Source: Alphaproteobacteria bacterium (GTDB lineage: Bacteria > Pseudomonadota > Alphaproteobacteria > RF32 > CAG-977). Taken from it: a stretch of DNA of 7,098 bases. This document shows positions 1-5,303 of this stretch, in pieces; position 1 is the stretch's first letter; each line of letters starts with the position of its first letter. A model generated the notes under the pieces. It was not told where the DNA came from. It saw nothing but the letters and a program-made list of their open reading frames with translations, and did not search any database. A program made the translations under genes and the position numbers. The DNA lies in assembly GCA_017476085.1 (NCBI GenBank), contig JAFVEJ010000046.1:1-7098 (forward strand). The letters run 5' to 3'.

Positions 1-1098
1 AATGATTTGACGTTCTTCGGCGGCACAATGCACGGCCAGATAGTATTCCTTCGCCTTGACAATACTGTCCGTCGTCAAAGCGGCATACAGATAATCACCG
101 TCCGGCTTGAATTCCAAACGAAGGTATCCCGCCCCGCCTTCGGCCATAATCATAGAATAAATATCGTTGATAATGTCATTAAATTGACCGGCGCAGTCCG
201 AATGCTCGTACATTCCGATTTCGCCGATTTCGTTCATCGGGTGCAAACTTCTCAATTCCGCCAGAAACGACCGCAGTTCCAAATACAGCTCGAATGGCGC
301 CAGATTTTTTGTCGCCAACAGGCTTGACAGCCTGTTTTCGTACAGGTTCAACACGCGCAGCTGCATCATATTATAGGCGTTGATTCCCGAAAAAGATTCA
401 GGTTTGAACTGGGCGACCGTCAAATCGTTCAACAGCTTGTCCCGACAACGCGCCGTTTTATACAAAACGTCCGAAGCCATTTTGCTCAAAGCGCAGTCCG
501 GCGTTATCACCATAAAGGGCGGAATGAATTTTTCATCAACGCTCAGCTCTTTTTCGGCCCCCTGATTGGATACGGCCGTCAGCTTCAGAACCGGCAGGAC
601 CTGCATATCCGTCTGATCGTCAAATTGCGTGATCAACCGCGCGTTCATCCGTCTGGTAACGACGGATATTTCATTGTCGCCCGTATTTTCATCACGCAGA
701 GTGCGCTCCGCCGTCGAAAACAAACGCTTTGAAACGGAAGACCCGCTTTCGGACAGATTGGCGTCGAAATCCGACCAAAGCGGTATAGCCAGATAAACCG
801 TAATGTCTTCGGGGTGTTCCTTCAGCGTGGCGGACAGATCCAGCGGAGCCAAAACAACGTTCCCCGGCATACTGATTTCGGTCCCATCCGGCATAACGGC
901 GGAAAAATGTTTAATGATCACGCGCAAAGAAGACAAAGCGTCCGCATCGACCTCGAAATCGATCAGACCGTACGGGAACGGCATATAAGTCATTCTGTTT
1001 TTGCGACCATATTTATAAATCGAACGCTGCAAATACTGCAAATGATGCGGCTGTAAGAACAAACCGTCCGTCCAATGCAAAATCTCGTCAAAGCGCAT
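1..1098 (-). CDS. tssK: TssK, T6SS baseplate-membrane connector (3' end outside window)
   Basis: TssK is the trimeric cytoplasmic adaptor that binds the TssF/TssG wedge of the T6SS baseplate and connects it to the TssL/TssM membrane complex. From ATG at 1098 the frame stays open to the window edge, giving 366 codons without a stop. The N-terminus reads MRFDEILHWTDGLFLQPHHL, which matches the family's hallmark W-x-E/D-G-L-F-L-x-P-H-H-F/L-Q. Further family-like features follow: a YLAIPLW strand near residue 115, a FIPPF turn around 200, and a helical stretch with NLYENRLSSLL near 258. TssK proteins are usually about 440-450 residues, so roughly 80 residues of the C-terminal head domain (which contacts TssL/TssM) lie beyond the edge. 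The start is supported by AAAGGA 8 nt upstream, inside the end of the lipoprotein gene, whose stop lies only 2 nt before this ATG. TssJ followed directly by TssK is a common T6SS order. The identification is firm; only the missing end is unknown. Confidence 0.96.
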   Translation of the reverse strand, partial: MRFDEILHWTDGLFLQPHHLQYLQRSIYKYGRKNRMTYMPFPYGLIDFEVDADALSSLRVIIKHFSAVMPDGTEISMPGNVVLAPLDLSATLKEHPEDITVYLAIPLWSDFDANLSESGSSVSKRLFSTAERTLRDENTGDNEISVVTRRMNARLITQFDDQTDMQVLPVLKLTAVSNQGAEKELSVDEKFIPPFMVITPDCALSKMASDVLYKTARCRDKLLNDLTVAQFKPESFSGINAYNMMQLRVLNLYENRLSSLLATKNLAPFELYLELRSFLAELRSLHPMNEIGEIGMYEHSDCAGQFNDIINDIYSMIMAEGGAGYLRLEFKPDGDYLYAALTTDSIVKAKEYYLAVHCAAEERQII

Positions 1099-1100
1099 CG

Positions 1101-1883
1101 TTATTGTCCTTTGTTTTCAGAAGTTGATTTTTTTGCGGCGGCTTTGTTTTTTTCGGCCGCTTTTTTTCTGGCGGCATTTCTTTTCTGCGCCATTTTTTTA
1201 TCTTCGGCTTTCTTTTTATCCGCCTCTCTTTTTAAAGCGGCTTTCTTTTCTTTTGTCGCTTCCTTTTCAGCGGCCCTTTTTTCTTTCATTTCTCTTTTTT
1301 TGGCTTCCCGTTCCCGTTTAGCGGCTTTTTCCTCTTCTTTCTTTCTTATCTTTTCGGTTTCCCTTCTTTTTTGCTCGGGATCGGTCGGTTCGTTTTTGAT
1401 TCTGACGATGCTGCCGGGTTTAGCTTCCACATAAAGTTCTTTATGATGCATAAAGCCGCTTGACATATCCATAATCAGGACTCGGGCGTCCTTGCCTTTT
1501 TCGCCTTCGGCCGCCGCACGCGGCATATTGACGATGACGGCGATCTTTTCGGGCTTCTTATCCAGCCACTTGTTCCAGTTGTACACGTTGTACTTCATCG
1601 TTTGAGGCTTTGTCTGTTCCGCGGAAAACGTCATCGTATAAGGCGTCAGGCGTTCACGTTTGGCGTTTCCGACGGCAAAATAGCCGTCAACATCCGTTTT
1701 TTTCAGGTCTTCGGCCTCTTCCTCCGTTACGGCGGCAATATCAATTTCGATACTGGGATAAATCGAATAAAAGTCTTTAATATTTTCCGACAAGCCCGCC
1801 TTTACCGTCATACGGGTCGCGCATCCGGACGACAACAGGCAAAAAGCGGTAAAAAAAGCGGTCTTTGCGATTCTATTCATCAT
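1101..1883 (-). CDS. tssJ: TssJ-like T6SS outer-membrane lipoprotein with long coiled-coil tail
   Basis: TssJ is the outer-membrane lipoprotein that caps the TssL/TssM trans-envelope complex. Residues 1-21 (from ATG 1883) form a lipoprotein signal peptide: Lys/Arg-containing start, hydrophobic AFFTAFCLL, then SSGC with the acceptor Cys at 21. Residue 22 is Ala, not Asp, which fits outer-membrane sorting. Residues of about 25-165 are rich in short beta-type strands (SIEIDIAAV, PYTMTFSAE, KIAVIVNMP, ARVLIMDMS), as expected for the small TssJ beta-sandwich. Residues 169-260 are an almost uninterrupted Lys/Glu/Ala/Arg helix, absent from typical TssJ (about 150-190 residues). The frame extends up to ATG 1907, but that start lacks a signal-peptide character and overlaps the previous gene; AAAGGA ends 4 nt before ATG 1883 and 7 nt before ATG 1880, so either of these is the likely start. 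The call rests on lipobox, fold-like pattern and position next to tssK, not on a diagnostic motif. Another T6SS-associated lipoprotein is possible. Confidence 0.77.
   Translation of the reverse strand: MMNRIAKTAFFTAFCLLSSGCATRMTVKAGLSENIKDFYSIYPSIEIDIAAVTEEEAEDLKKTDVDGYFAVGNAKRERLTPYTMTFSAEQTKPQTMKYNVYNWNKWLDKKPEKIAVIVNMPRAAAEGEKGKDARVLIMDMSSGFMHHKELYVEAKPGSIVRIKNEPTDPEQKRRETEKIRKKEEEKAAKREREAKKREMKEKRAAEKEATKEKKAALKREADKKKAEDKKMAQKRNAARKKAAEKNKAAAKKSTSENKGQ
1104..1379 (-). other. Lys/Glu/Ala-rich coiled-coil tail of the TssJ-like lipoprotein
   Basis: These 92 codons encode an uninterrupted charged helix with blocks such as KKEEEKAAKREREAKKREMK and AARKKAAEKNKAAAKK, ending in STSENKGQ. The composition is almost only Lys, Glu, Ala, Arg, Asp and Met, with one Gln and scattered Thr. 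The coding strand carries four 7-nt A tracts in its last 100 nt (complements of 1128-1134, 1147-1153, 1161-1167 and 1193-1199). The segment is net positive, so periplasmic contact with peptidoglycan, TssM or acidic surfaces is conceivable, but that is inference. Confidence 0.8.
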
Positions 1884-1891
1884 TTTTTCCT

Positions 1892-3070
1892 TTATTCCGG
1901 TTTCCAACGTTTATACACGGCAGGAGCTTGTTTTTCTTCGGCCGGCGCTATTTTACCCGCATCCGCATTTTTTTCAATTATTTTAGTTGATTCGGAAGAT
2001 TCGGCGTTATGCGGCGCTTCGCCTTCGATAACGCTTTCCTCCCAGTTGTTTTCGCCGGTCATCACTTCAACGCCCAGATTGAAGTAATGTTCGTAGCGTT
2101 CTTTCAGTTTGCGCGTGCCGCCTTTATGCAAAGCGCACATTAACAGAACCTGACTAATGCCGTTCGCAGCCAACCCCGCAGGAGTCGGAACGACCTGATC
2201 GCCATCGGGATCCGGCATCAGGTTGCCGCCCGCCCAGAATGCGCAGAAAGAAAGCAGTCCCGCCGGCGTGTCCGGACATTCGTTGCCGATGTCCAAAGCC
2301 TTTTTCGCGTTGACTTCGTCGGGGGAAACAATCCAACGGTACACCGCCTGCAACGCGTCGTCGCGCACTTTCTTTTCGTGTTCGGGAACTTTCGGCGGAA
2401 TGACCGCGTGAATCGTGTCCAACGTTTCCTGACGCACCTGCATCAATTTGGGTTTGATTTCATCCGCCGCCTTGAAAATCGGAGAATCGCGGTCGATCGG
2501 ATCGGAATTGTCCTTTAATTTTTCCGTAAACATATCCATCAGTTCCATCGGATCATGGCCGTGAACCTTTTTAAATTCCTGAAAAGCGACTTTCAGTCCG
2601 TCTTCGATCATTTTCATCATTTTGGGATCGACCATCGCCCGCATATTCTGATAATCAGCCTGCATTTGGGCAACCTGCGCCTCCAGATCCGCGACACGGG
2701 CGGGATCGAGTTTCGGCGGTTCGACTTTGGCAAAGTCGGGAACCTCCGGTTCGAACGACGTTGCGATGGAATCGATATCCCGTTCTTCGGCGGGAACGAC
2801 TTCCAATTCTTCGTTCAAAGACAGCAGGCACTGATACGCCCACCAGACCGCCGCGCGGCGGTGCGCCATATACGCCAACAATTCGCACGCGCATTTCCAA
2901 CGTCCCGCATCGGCAAAATTCCAAACGATTTCCTCCGCATCTGTTTTTCCGTCAAAGAACGACTGAATATCCGGACGGATTTTATACCCTTCGATTTTGC
3001 ACACATCGTCCAGTTCTTTATGTCTCAACAGAACAAAGTGCCTGTTCATCCATTCTAATTTATCAGACAT
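1892..3070 (-). CDS. DUF6931-like T6SS-associated protein, copy 2 (392 aa)
   Basis: This is a soluble, mostly helical protein without signal peptide. Residues 56-90 include KCACELLAYMAHRRAAVWWA and residues 240-335 include YRWIVSPDEVNAKKAL, DTPAGLL, CAFWAGGNLMP, VVPTPAGLAANGISQVLLM and RYEHYFNLGVEV. From memory these resemble the AVWW and AFWSGG / vpPxPgLtA segments of DUF6931, a family found near T6SS genes; no biochemical function is established to my knowledge. Between them lies a predicted coiled coil (119-193) and a connector. The tail 355-385 is low-complexity and charged, and the last seven residues are YKRWKPE. It is a paralogue of the 399-residue protein encoded at 5300-6499: residues 1-118 and 195-354 are nearly the same in both, while 119-194 and 355-385 have diverged. 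The start is fixed by TAAGGGA (stop of the previous gene) 9 nt upstream, the same arrangement as in copy 1. A role as spike adaptor or chaperone is inferred from position only. Confidence 0.85.
   Translation of the reverse strand: MSDKLEWMNRHFVLLRHKELDDVCKIEGYKIRPDIQSFFDGKTDAEEIVWNFADAGRWKCACELLAYMAHRRAAVWWAYQCLLSLNEELEVVPAEERDIDSIATSFEPEVPDFAKVEPPKLDPARVADLEAQVAQMQADYQNMRAMVDPKMMKMIEDGLKVAFQEFKKVHGHDPMELMDMFTEKLKDNSDPIDRDSPIFKAADEIKPKLMQVRQETLDTIHAVIPPKVPEHEKKVRDDALQAVYRWIVSPDEVNAKKALDIGNECPDTPAGLLSFCAFWAGGNLMPDPDGDQVVPTPAGLAANGISQVLLMCALHKGGTRKLKERYEHYFNLGVEVMTGENNWEESVIEGEAPHNAESSESTKIIEKNADAGKIAPAEEKQAPAVYKRWKPE
1895..1915 (-). other. Conserved C-terminal YKRWKPE motif (copy 2)
   Basis: The last seven codons encode YKRWKPE. 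They follow a 31-residue tail that does not match copy 1, yet the motif itself recurs there as YNRWKPE. A short conserved basic-aromatic end behind a variable linker is the usual look of a docking peptide; the partner is unknown. Confidence 0.6.
2009..2488 (-). repeat. Duplicated block C, copy 2 (conserved C-terminal domain)
   Basis: This block encodes residues 195-354 of the 392-residue protein and pairs with 5447-5920. The offset is 3432 at its right end and 3438 at its left; the 6-nt difference is the extra Asp-Pro in PDPDGD against PDGD. A perfect match of 77 nt runs from 2361 to 2437 against 5793-5869, showing near-identity at DNA level and not only at protein level. Confidence 0.9.
2489..2716 (-). 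other. Variable coiled-coil segment of the DUF6931-like protein, copy 2
   Basis: This encodes residues 119-194, including ADLEAQVAQMQADYQNMRAM, VAFQEFKKVHGHDPMELMDM and EKLKDNSDPID. It is a helical, charged, probably coiled-coil region. Its counterpart in copy 1 (5921-6145) has nearly the same length (225 against 228 nt) and keeps a few anchor residues (VDP, FKK-H, P-EL), but most positions differ, although both flanks are almost unchanged. Confidence 0.75.
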
Positions 3071-3356
3071 ATTCTTTTATCCCTTAGGTTATTTTCAACG
3101 CTTTGGCTTCGATATCGGACGCGCCCGCCTTCGTGCGCAAGGCCTGCGCGCCGGATTCCGCCGCTGTCGCTTCGCCGGACGAGGCTTTCGCTTCGGTTTC
3201 GGCGGCTTTGATGTTGCCGTCCTGCGCCGACACGCCGTCTTTGGACAGTTTTCCTTCCGTTTCGGATGCCGCAGCTTCCGATTTGCTGACGGTCGTTTCC
3301 TGTTCGGTCGGCTTTACCTTTCTGTCGCCCGTCAAATCGCTTTCCTTGACGTTTGT
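2717..3356 (-). repeat. Duplicated block B, copy 2 (small-protein 3' half plus DUF6931-like N-terminus)
   Basis: This 640-bp block pairs with 6146-6785 at a constant offset of 3429, so there is no net indel. It covers residues 61-150 of the 150-residue protein, the 13-nt gap and residues 1-118 of the 392-residue protein. In the stretch 2821-2940 compared base by base with 6250-6369, I count 7 mismatches in 120 positions. Confidence 0.92.
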
Positions 3357-3536
3357 AACGACCAGCTTGGAAATGACCGCCACAGCGGCTGCGGTGATTG
3401 CCATCGCCCCCATAGACGTGATCAACGGCGTAACAATTTCCTTGATCGCTTTTTGAGTGTCATCATCCAGGCTTATACCGGTTTTATACGCCAGTTCTTT
3501 TGCCATTTTTACAGATTCAGCGTTAACATCAACCAT
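3084..3536 (-). CDS. Small membrane-helix protein with heptad Ala-x-Ala repeats, copy 2 (150 aa)
   Basis: I do not recognise a named family. Residues 1-34 are polar and contain LDDDTQKAIKEI. Residues 35-60 (TPLITSMGAMAITAAAVAVI and onwards) form one hydrophobic helix, long enough to span a membrane. Residues 78-147 are ten consecutive 7-residue units in which position 6 is Ala in eight units (Val and Leu in the others) and position 4 is small or aliphatic; the last five units have Ala at both. The i/i+2 pattern suggests short beta strands, as in spike-type beta-helices, more than a coiled coil. The protein ends in KIT. Residues 84-150 match residues 64-130 of the 130-residue paralogue at 63 of 67 positions, while the N-termini differ. 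Its ATG follows the spike gene's TAA with no gap, and GGAGG inside the spike gene lies 8 nt upstream, so translation is probably coupled. A role as spike-tip extension or cargo adaptor is inference. Confidence 0.85.
   Translation of the reverse strand: MVDVNAESVKMAKELAYKTGISLDDDTQKAIKEIVTPLITSMGAMAITAAAVAVISKLVVTNVKESDLTGDRKVKPTEQETTVSKSEAAASETEGKLSKDGVSAQDGNIKAAETEAKASSGEATAAESGAQALRTKAGASDIEAKALKIT
3087..3305 (-). repeat. Ten-unit heptad repeat xxx[A/V/I]xAx, copy 2
   Basis: Residues 78-150 divide without gaps into ten heptads plus KIT. Examples are DGNIKAA, then ETEAKAS, then ESGAQAL, then DIEAKAL. Position 4 reads T, A, G, V, I, A, A, A, A, A and position 6 reads V, A, L, A, A, A, A, A, A, A. 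Variable positions are mostly polar (E, S, T, K, D, G). Confidence 0.88.
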
Positions 3537-5303
3537 TTAAAGAGCCTCCAATTCCTTGCGTGTTTCCGCATTAACGGAAGACGAATGTTTGTATCCGAAA
3601 ATGGCGCCGGTCCCTGCGCCGCCGAGAACAACCACCGCGCCGACGCTTTCCAAAACGATCTTCCACCATTCCTGTCCCGAAAACGATTTCCACAACCCCG
3701 CAATCATCATCGTATCCGCACCCGCCATTGCAGACTTGGCTTCCACTTCCGATATGGCGGTTTGACGAATCGAATTCGCGCTCTGATCCATGTCGCCATT
3801 GTAACTCATCAGCAAAGACGAAGCGTGCAACCAGTTCTGATTGGCGACATTCAGCCGGGCGAACATTTGCAAGACCAAACCGTATTCGGCGACCATCGCC
3901 GACATTGTCAACCCCGCCCGTCCGCCTTCTTTCTGGTCGGTTTTAGACAAAACCACAAAGTCCAAAGCCATAACGACCAAACCGAGCATCGTGACGATAA
4001 AATCCGTTATCACCACCATCCCGCCTGCGGCATCATCAAAATGGTTTGTGGCGTTAAATCCCCAGTTGACACCGACCAATGTCCCGCCGACCCCCGCACC
4101 GAGGGATACCCAGGACGGAACCTTGTTGACAATTGAACCGTCGCCCGATCTTTTGCCCTGTTCCTGATCGATTCCCATACCCATGGAACCGATGTTCGTC
4201 GCGAATGAAGCGGACGCCGAAACGCCTTTGAGAACATACGCCGCTTTGCACATCGATCGCAGCCGTATATCGCATCCAGTAATACGCGTAATGCCGCCCA
4301 TACTCATGACGTTTCCGCCGAAAGCGTCGCTTAACGAGAATTTATACGCCGAATTGATATTGACCTTCGTTCCGAACATATTCAAGCCATCGCGTGAGGA
4401 AACGGTTATCATCGAATCCCACGCGTTGACAGCGGAAATCGACGCTTTTCGGGAAATCAGGGAAATCCCCGTCGAATCCATACGGATCATCGAATTGCCC
4501 GCCATAATTTCGATCGTGTCCTCCGCTTTCAGAACGATGCGTTTTTTAGCGCGCATCTGAATGTCTCCCGAAAAGAACGACGGATCCTGATCCGCGTAAT
4601 CCTGCGGCAAAACGGGAAAAGCCTCCAGATCCAAAGTCGTTTTTTTGGCTTTCAGATTTTGTTTCTGTTTGGCTTTGCGTTTTTCAACATCGTCATCATA
4701 TCCGGCGTAGAAACCGATACGTTTTGCCGCCACTTCGTTGTAATTCTGCGCGCGCGTTTCGATGTCGCCCGAGGAAGACAGCTTGATTTTATCCACGATC
4801 GGCAGGTTTGTGTCTTCGTCCGTTTTTGAATTGGATTTTCCCTCTTTTTCCTTCCATTCGGTCGTTTCGGAATAAAATCCGATTTCCGAATATCCATTGT
4901 CCGATGTGTTATCGCCCGTCTTTTTATAGCGCATCACCTGCGCTTCCTTGTCGAACACCTCCGTCTTTTCCTTGCCCTTGTTGTCCTTTTCGGCAAACGG
5001 AGTTTCCGCCGCGGGCAGGTATCCCATCAAATAATGCACCGTCCCTTGAACAGCGACCAATACTTTTTCACCGACTCGCGGAAAACGGTACATTCCGTTC
5101 AGCTCGCCGCCCAACGGCATCATGATTCTGACTTTCGCCGCCTTCTGATCCTCCGCCACCTTCTTTTCGGAAGTATTTGGATCTTTAATCGCGTAAAAGG
5201 AATACATATCCTCGCTTTGGATACACTGACCTACCAAATTTTCACCGGCCTCCGTTCTGATTTTCCCTTCGGCATTGGTAACAACCATTTCCTGTAAATT
5301 CAT
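3537..5303 (-). CDS. vgrG: VgrG/gp5-like T6SS spike protein without gp27 domain, hydrophobic C-terminus
   Basis: VgrG forms the trimeric spike at the tip of the Hcp tube and carries effectors. Residues 55-97 look like the gp5 OB-fold: KVRIMMPLGGELNGMYRF, PRVGEKVLVAV, VHYLMGYLP, comparable to the R-V-R-v-x-x-P ... P-R-x-G-x-E-V-l-V pattern of VgrG. Residues of about 170-355 have the alternating pattern of the spike beta-helix (IQMRAKKRIVLKAEDTIEIM, SMIRMDSTGISLISR), interrupted by charged loops at 103-168 and 203-226. The usual gp27-like N-terminal domain (about 350 residues in canonical VgrG) is missing; only about 54 residues precede the OB-fold. Residues 390-588 are unlike a normal VgrG: Gly-rich, with a clear membrane-type helix at 428-452 and another at 553-571, plus weaker hydrophobic stretches. 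The protein ends NAETRKELEAL. The start is decided by GGAGG 7 nt upstream and a 4-nt ATGA overlap with the previous gene. It could also be called a phage-type baseplate spike (gpV-like); the neighbouring tssJ and tssK favour T6SS. Confidence 0.8.
   Translation of the reverse strand: MNLQEMVVTNAEGKIRTEAGENLVGQCIQSEDMYSFYAIKDPNTSEKKVAEDQKAAKVRIMMPLGGELNGMYRFPRVGEKVLVAVQGTVHYLMGYLPAAETPFAEKDNKGKEKTEVFDKEAQVMRYKKTGDNTSDNGYSEIGFYSETTEWKEKEGKSNSKTDEDTNLPIVDKIKLSSSGDIETRAQNYNEVAAKRIGFYAGYDDDVEKRKAKQKQNLKAKKTTLDLEAFPVLPQDYADQDPSFFSGDIQMRAKKRIVLKAEDTIEIMAGNSMIRMDSTGISLISRKASISAVNAWDSMITVSSRDGLNMFGTKVNINSAYKFSLSDAFGGNVMSMGGITRITGCDIRLRSMCKAAYVLKGVSASASFATNIGSMGMGIDQEQGKRSGDGSIVNKVPSWVSLGAGVGGTLVGVNWGFNATNHFDDAAGGMVVITDFIVTMLGLVVMALDFVVLSKTDQKEGGRAGLTMSAMVAEYGLVLQMFARLNVANQNWLHASSLLMSYNGDMDQSANSIRQTAISEVEAKSAMAGADTMMIAGLWKSFSGQEWWKIVLESVGAVVVLGGAGTGAIFGYKHSSSVNAETRKELEAL
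3540..4136 (-). other. Hydrophobic C-terminal extension of the spike protein
   Basis: Residues 390-588 follow the beta-helix. They contain a Gly-rich stretch (SLGAGVGGTLVGVNWGF), a strong hydrophobic helix at 428-452 (MVVITDFIVTMLGLVVMALD), an amphipathic stretch near 463-482, a polar helical part (SIRQTAISEVEAKSAMAGAD) and a second hydrophobic helix with Gly-x-x-Gly spacing at 553-571 (VGAVVVLGGAGTGAIFGY). I recognise no catalytic motif. This is either a membrane-active cargo domain or a membrane-docking part of the spike. Confidence 0.65.
3545..3549 (-). promoter_or_regulatory. Shine-Dalgarno GGAGG for the 150-aa gene, inside the spike gene
   Basis: GGAGG lies in the last codons of the spike gene, 8 nt before ATG 3536. 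With TAA and ATG adjacent, ribosomes finishing the spike are placed to restart on the small protein. Confidence 0.8.
5013..5141 (-). other. OB-fold (gp5-like) domain of the spike protein
   Basis: Residues 55-97 carry the most recognisable VgrG signature in the protein: an opening Val-Arg-Ile strand ending in Pro, a Phe-Pro-Arg-Val-Gly-Glu-Lys-Val-Leu-Val core and a closing Gly-Tyr-Leu-Pro. It is shorter between strands than in many VgrG proteins. Confidence 0.75.

Noticed and set aside
7..327. Plus-strand frame at the left edge
   Set aside because: It is antisense to a clear TssK coding frame that is open over the whole 1098 nt.
1075..1434. Plus-strand Phe/Leu/Ser-rich frame that looks like membrane segments
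   Set aside because: It is the antisense of the Lys/Glu/Ala codons of the lipoprotein tail (AAA/GAA read as TTT/TTC), which gives false hydrophobic sequence.
1884..1907. Start of the lipoprotein at ATG 1907
   Set aside because: It adds a polar METGIKEK stretch before the signal peptide and overlaps the previous gene; the AAAGGA site serves ATG 1883 or 1880.
3087..3305. Classical alpha-helical coiled coil for the heptad array
   Set aside because: Small residues fall at positions 4 and 6 of each heptad, not at a and d spacing of 3 and 4, and the units contain many Gly, Ser and Thr. Not excluded without a structure prediction, but less likely.
2997..4136. Plus-strand open frame of 379 codons
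   Set aside because: It runs antisense across three minus-strand genes and their boundaries, is Arg/Phe/His-rich without domain pattern, and its most regular part (FRFGFGGFD-like) is the mirror of the heptad repeat on the other strand.
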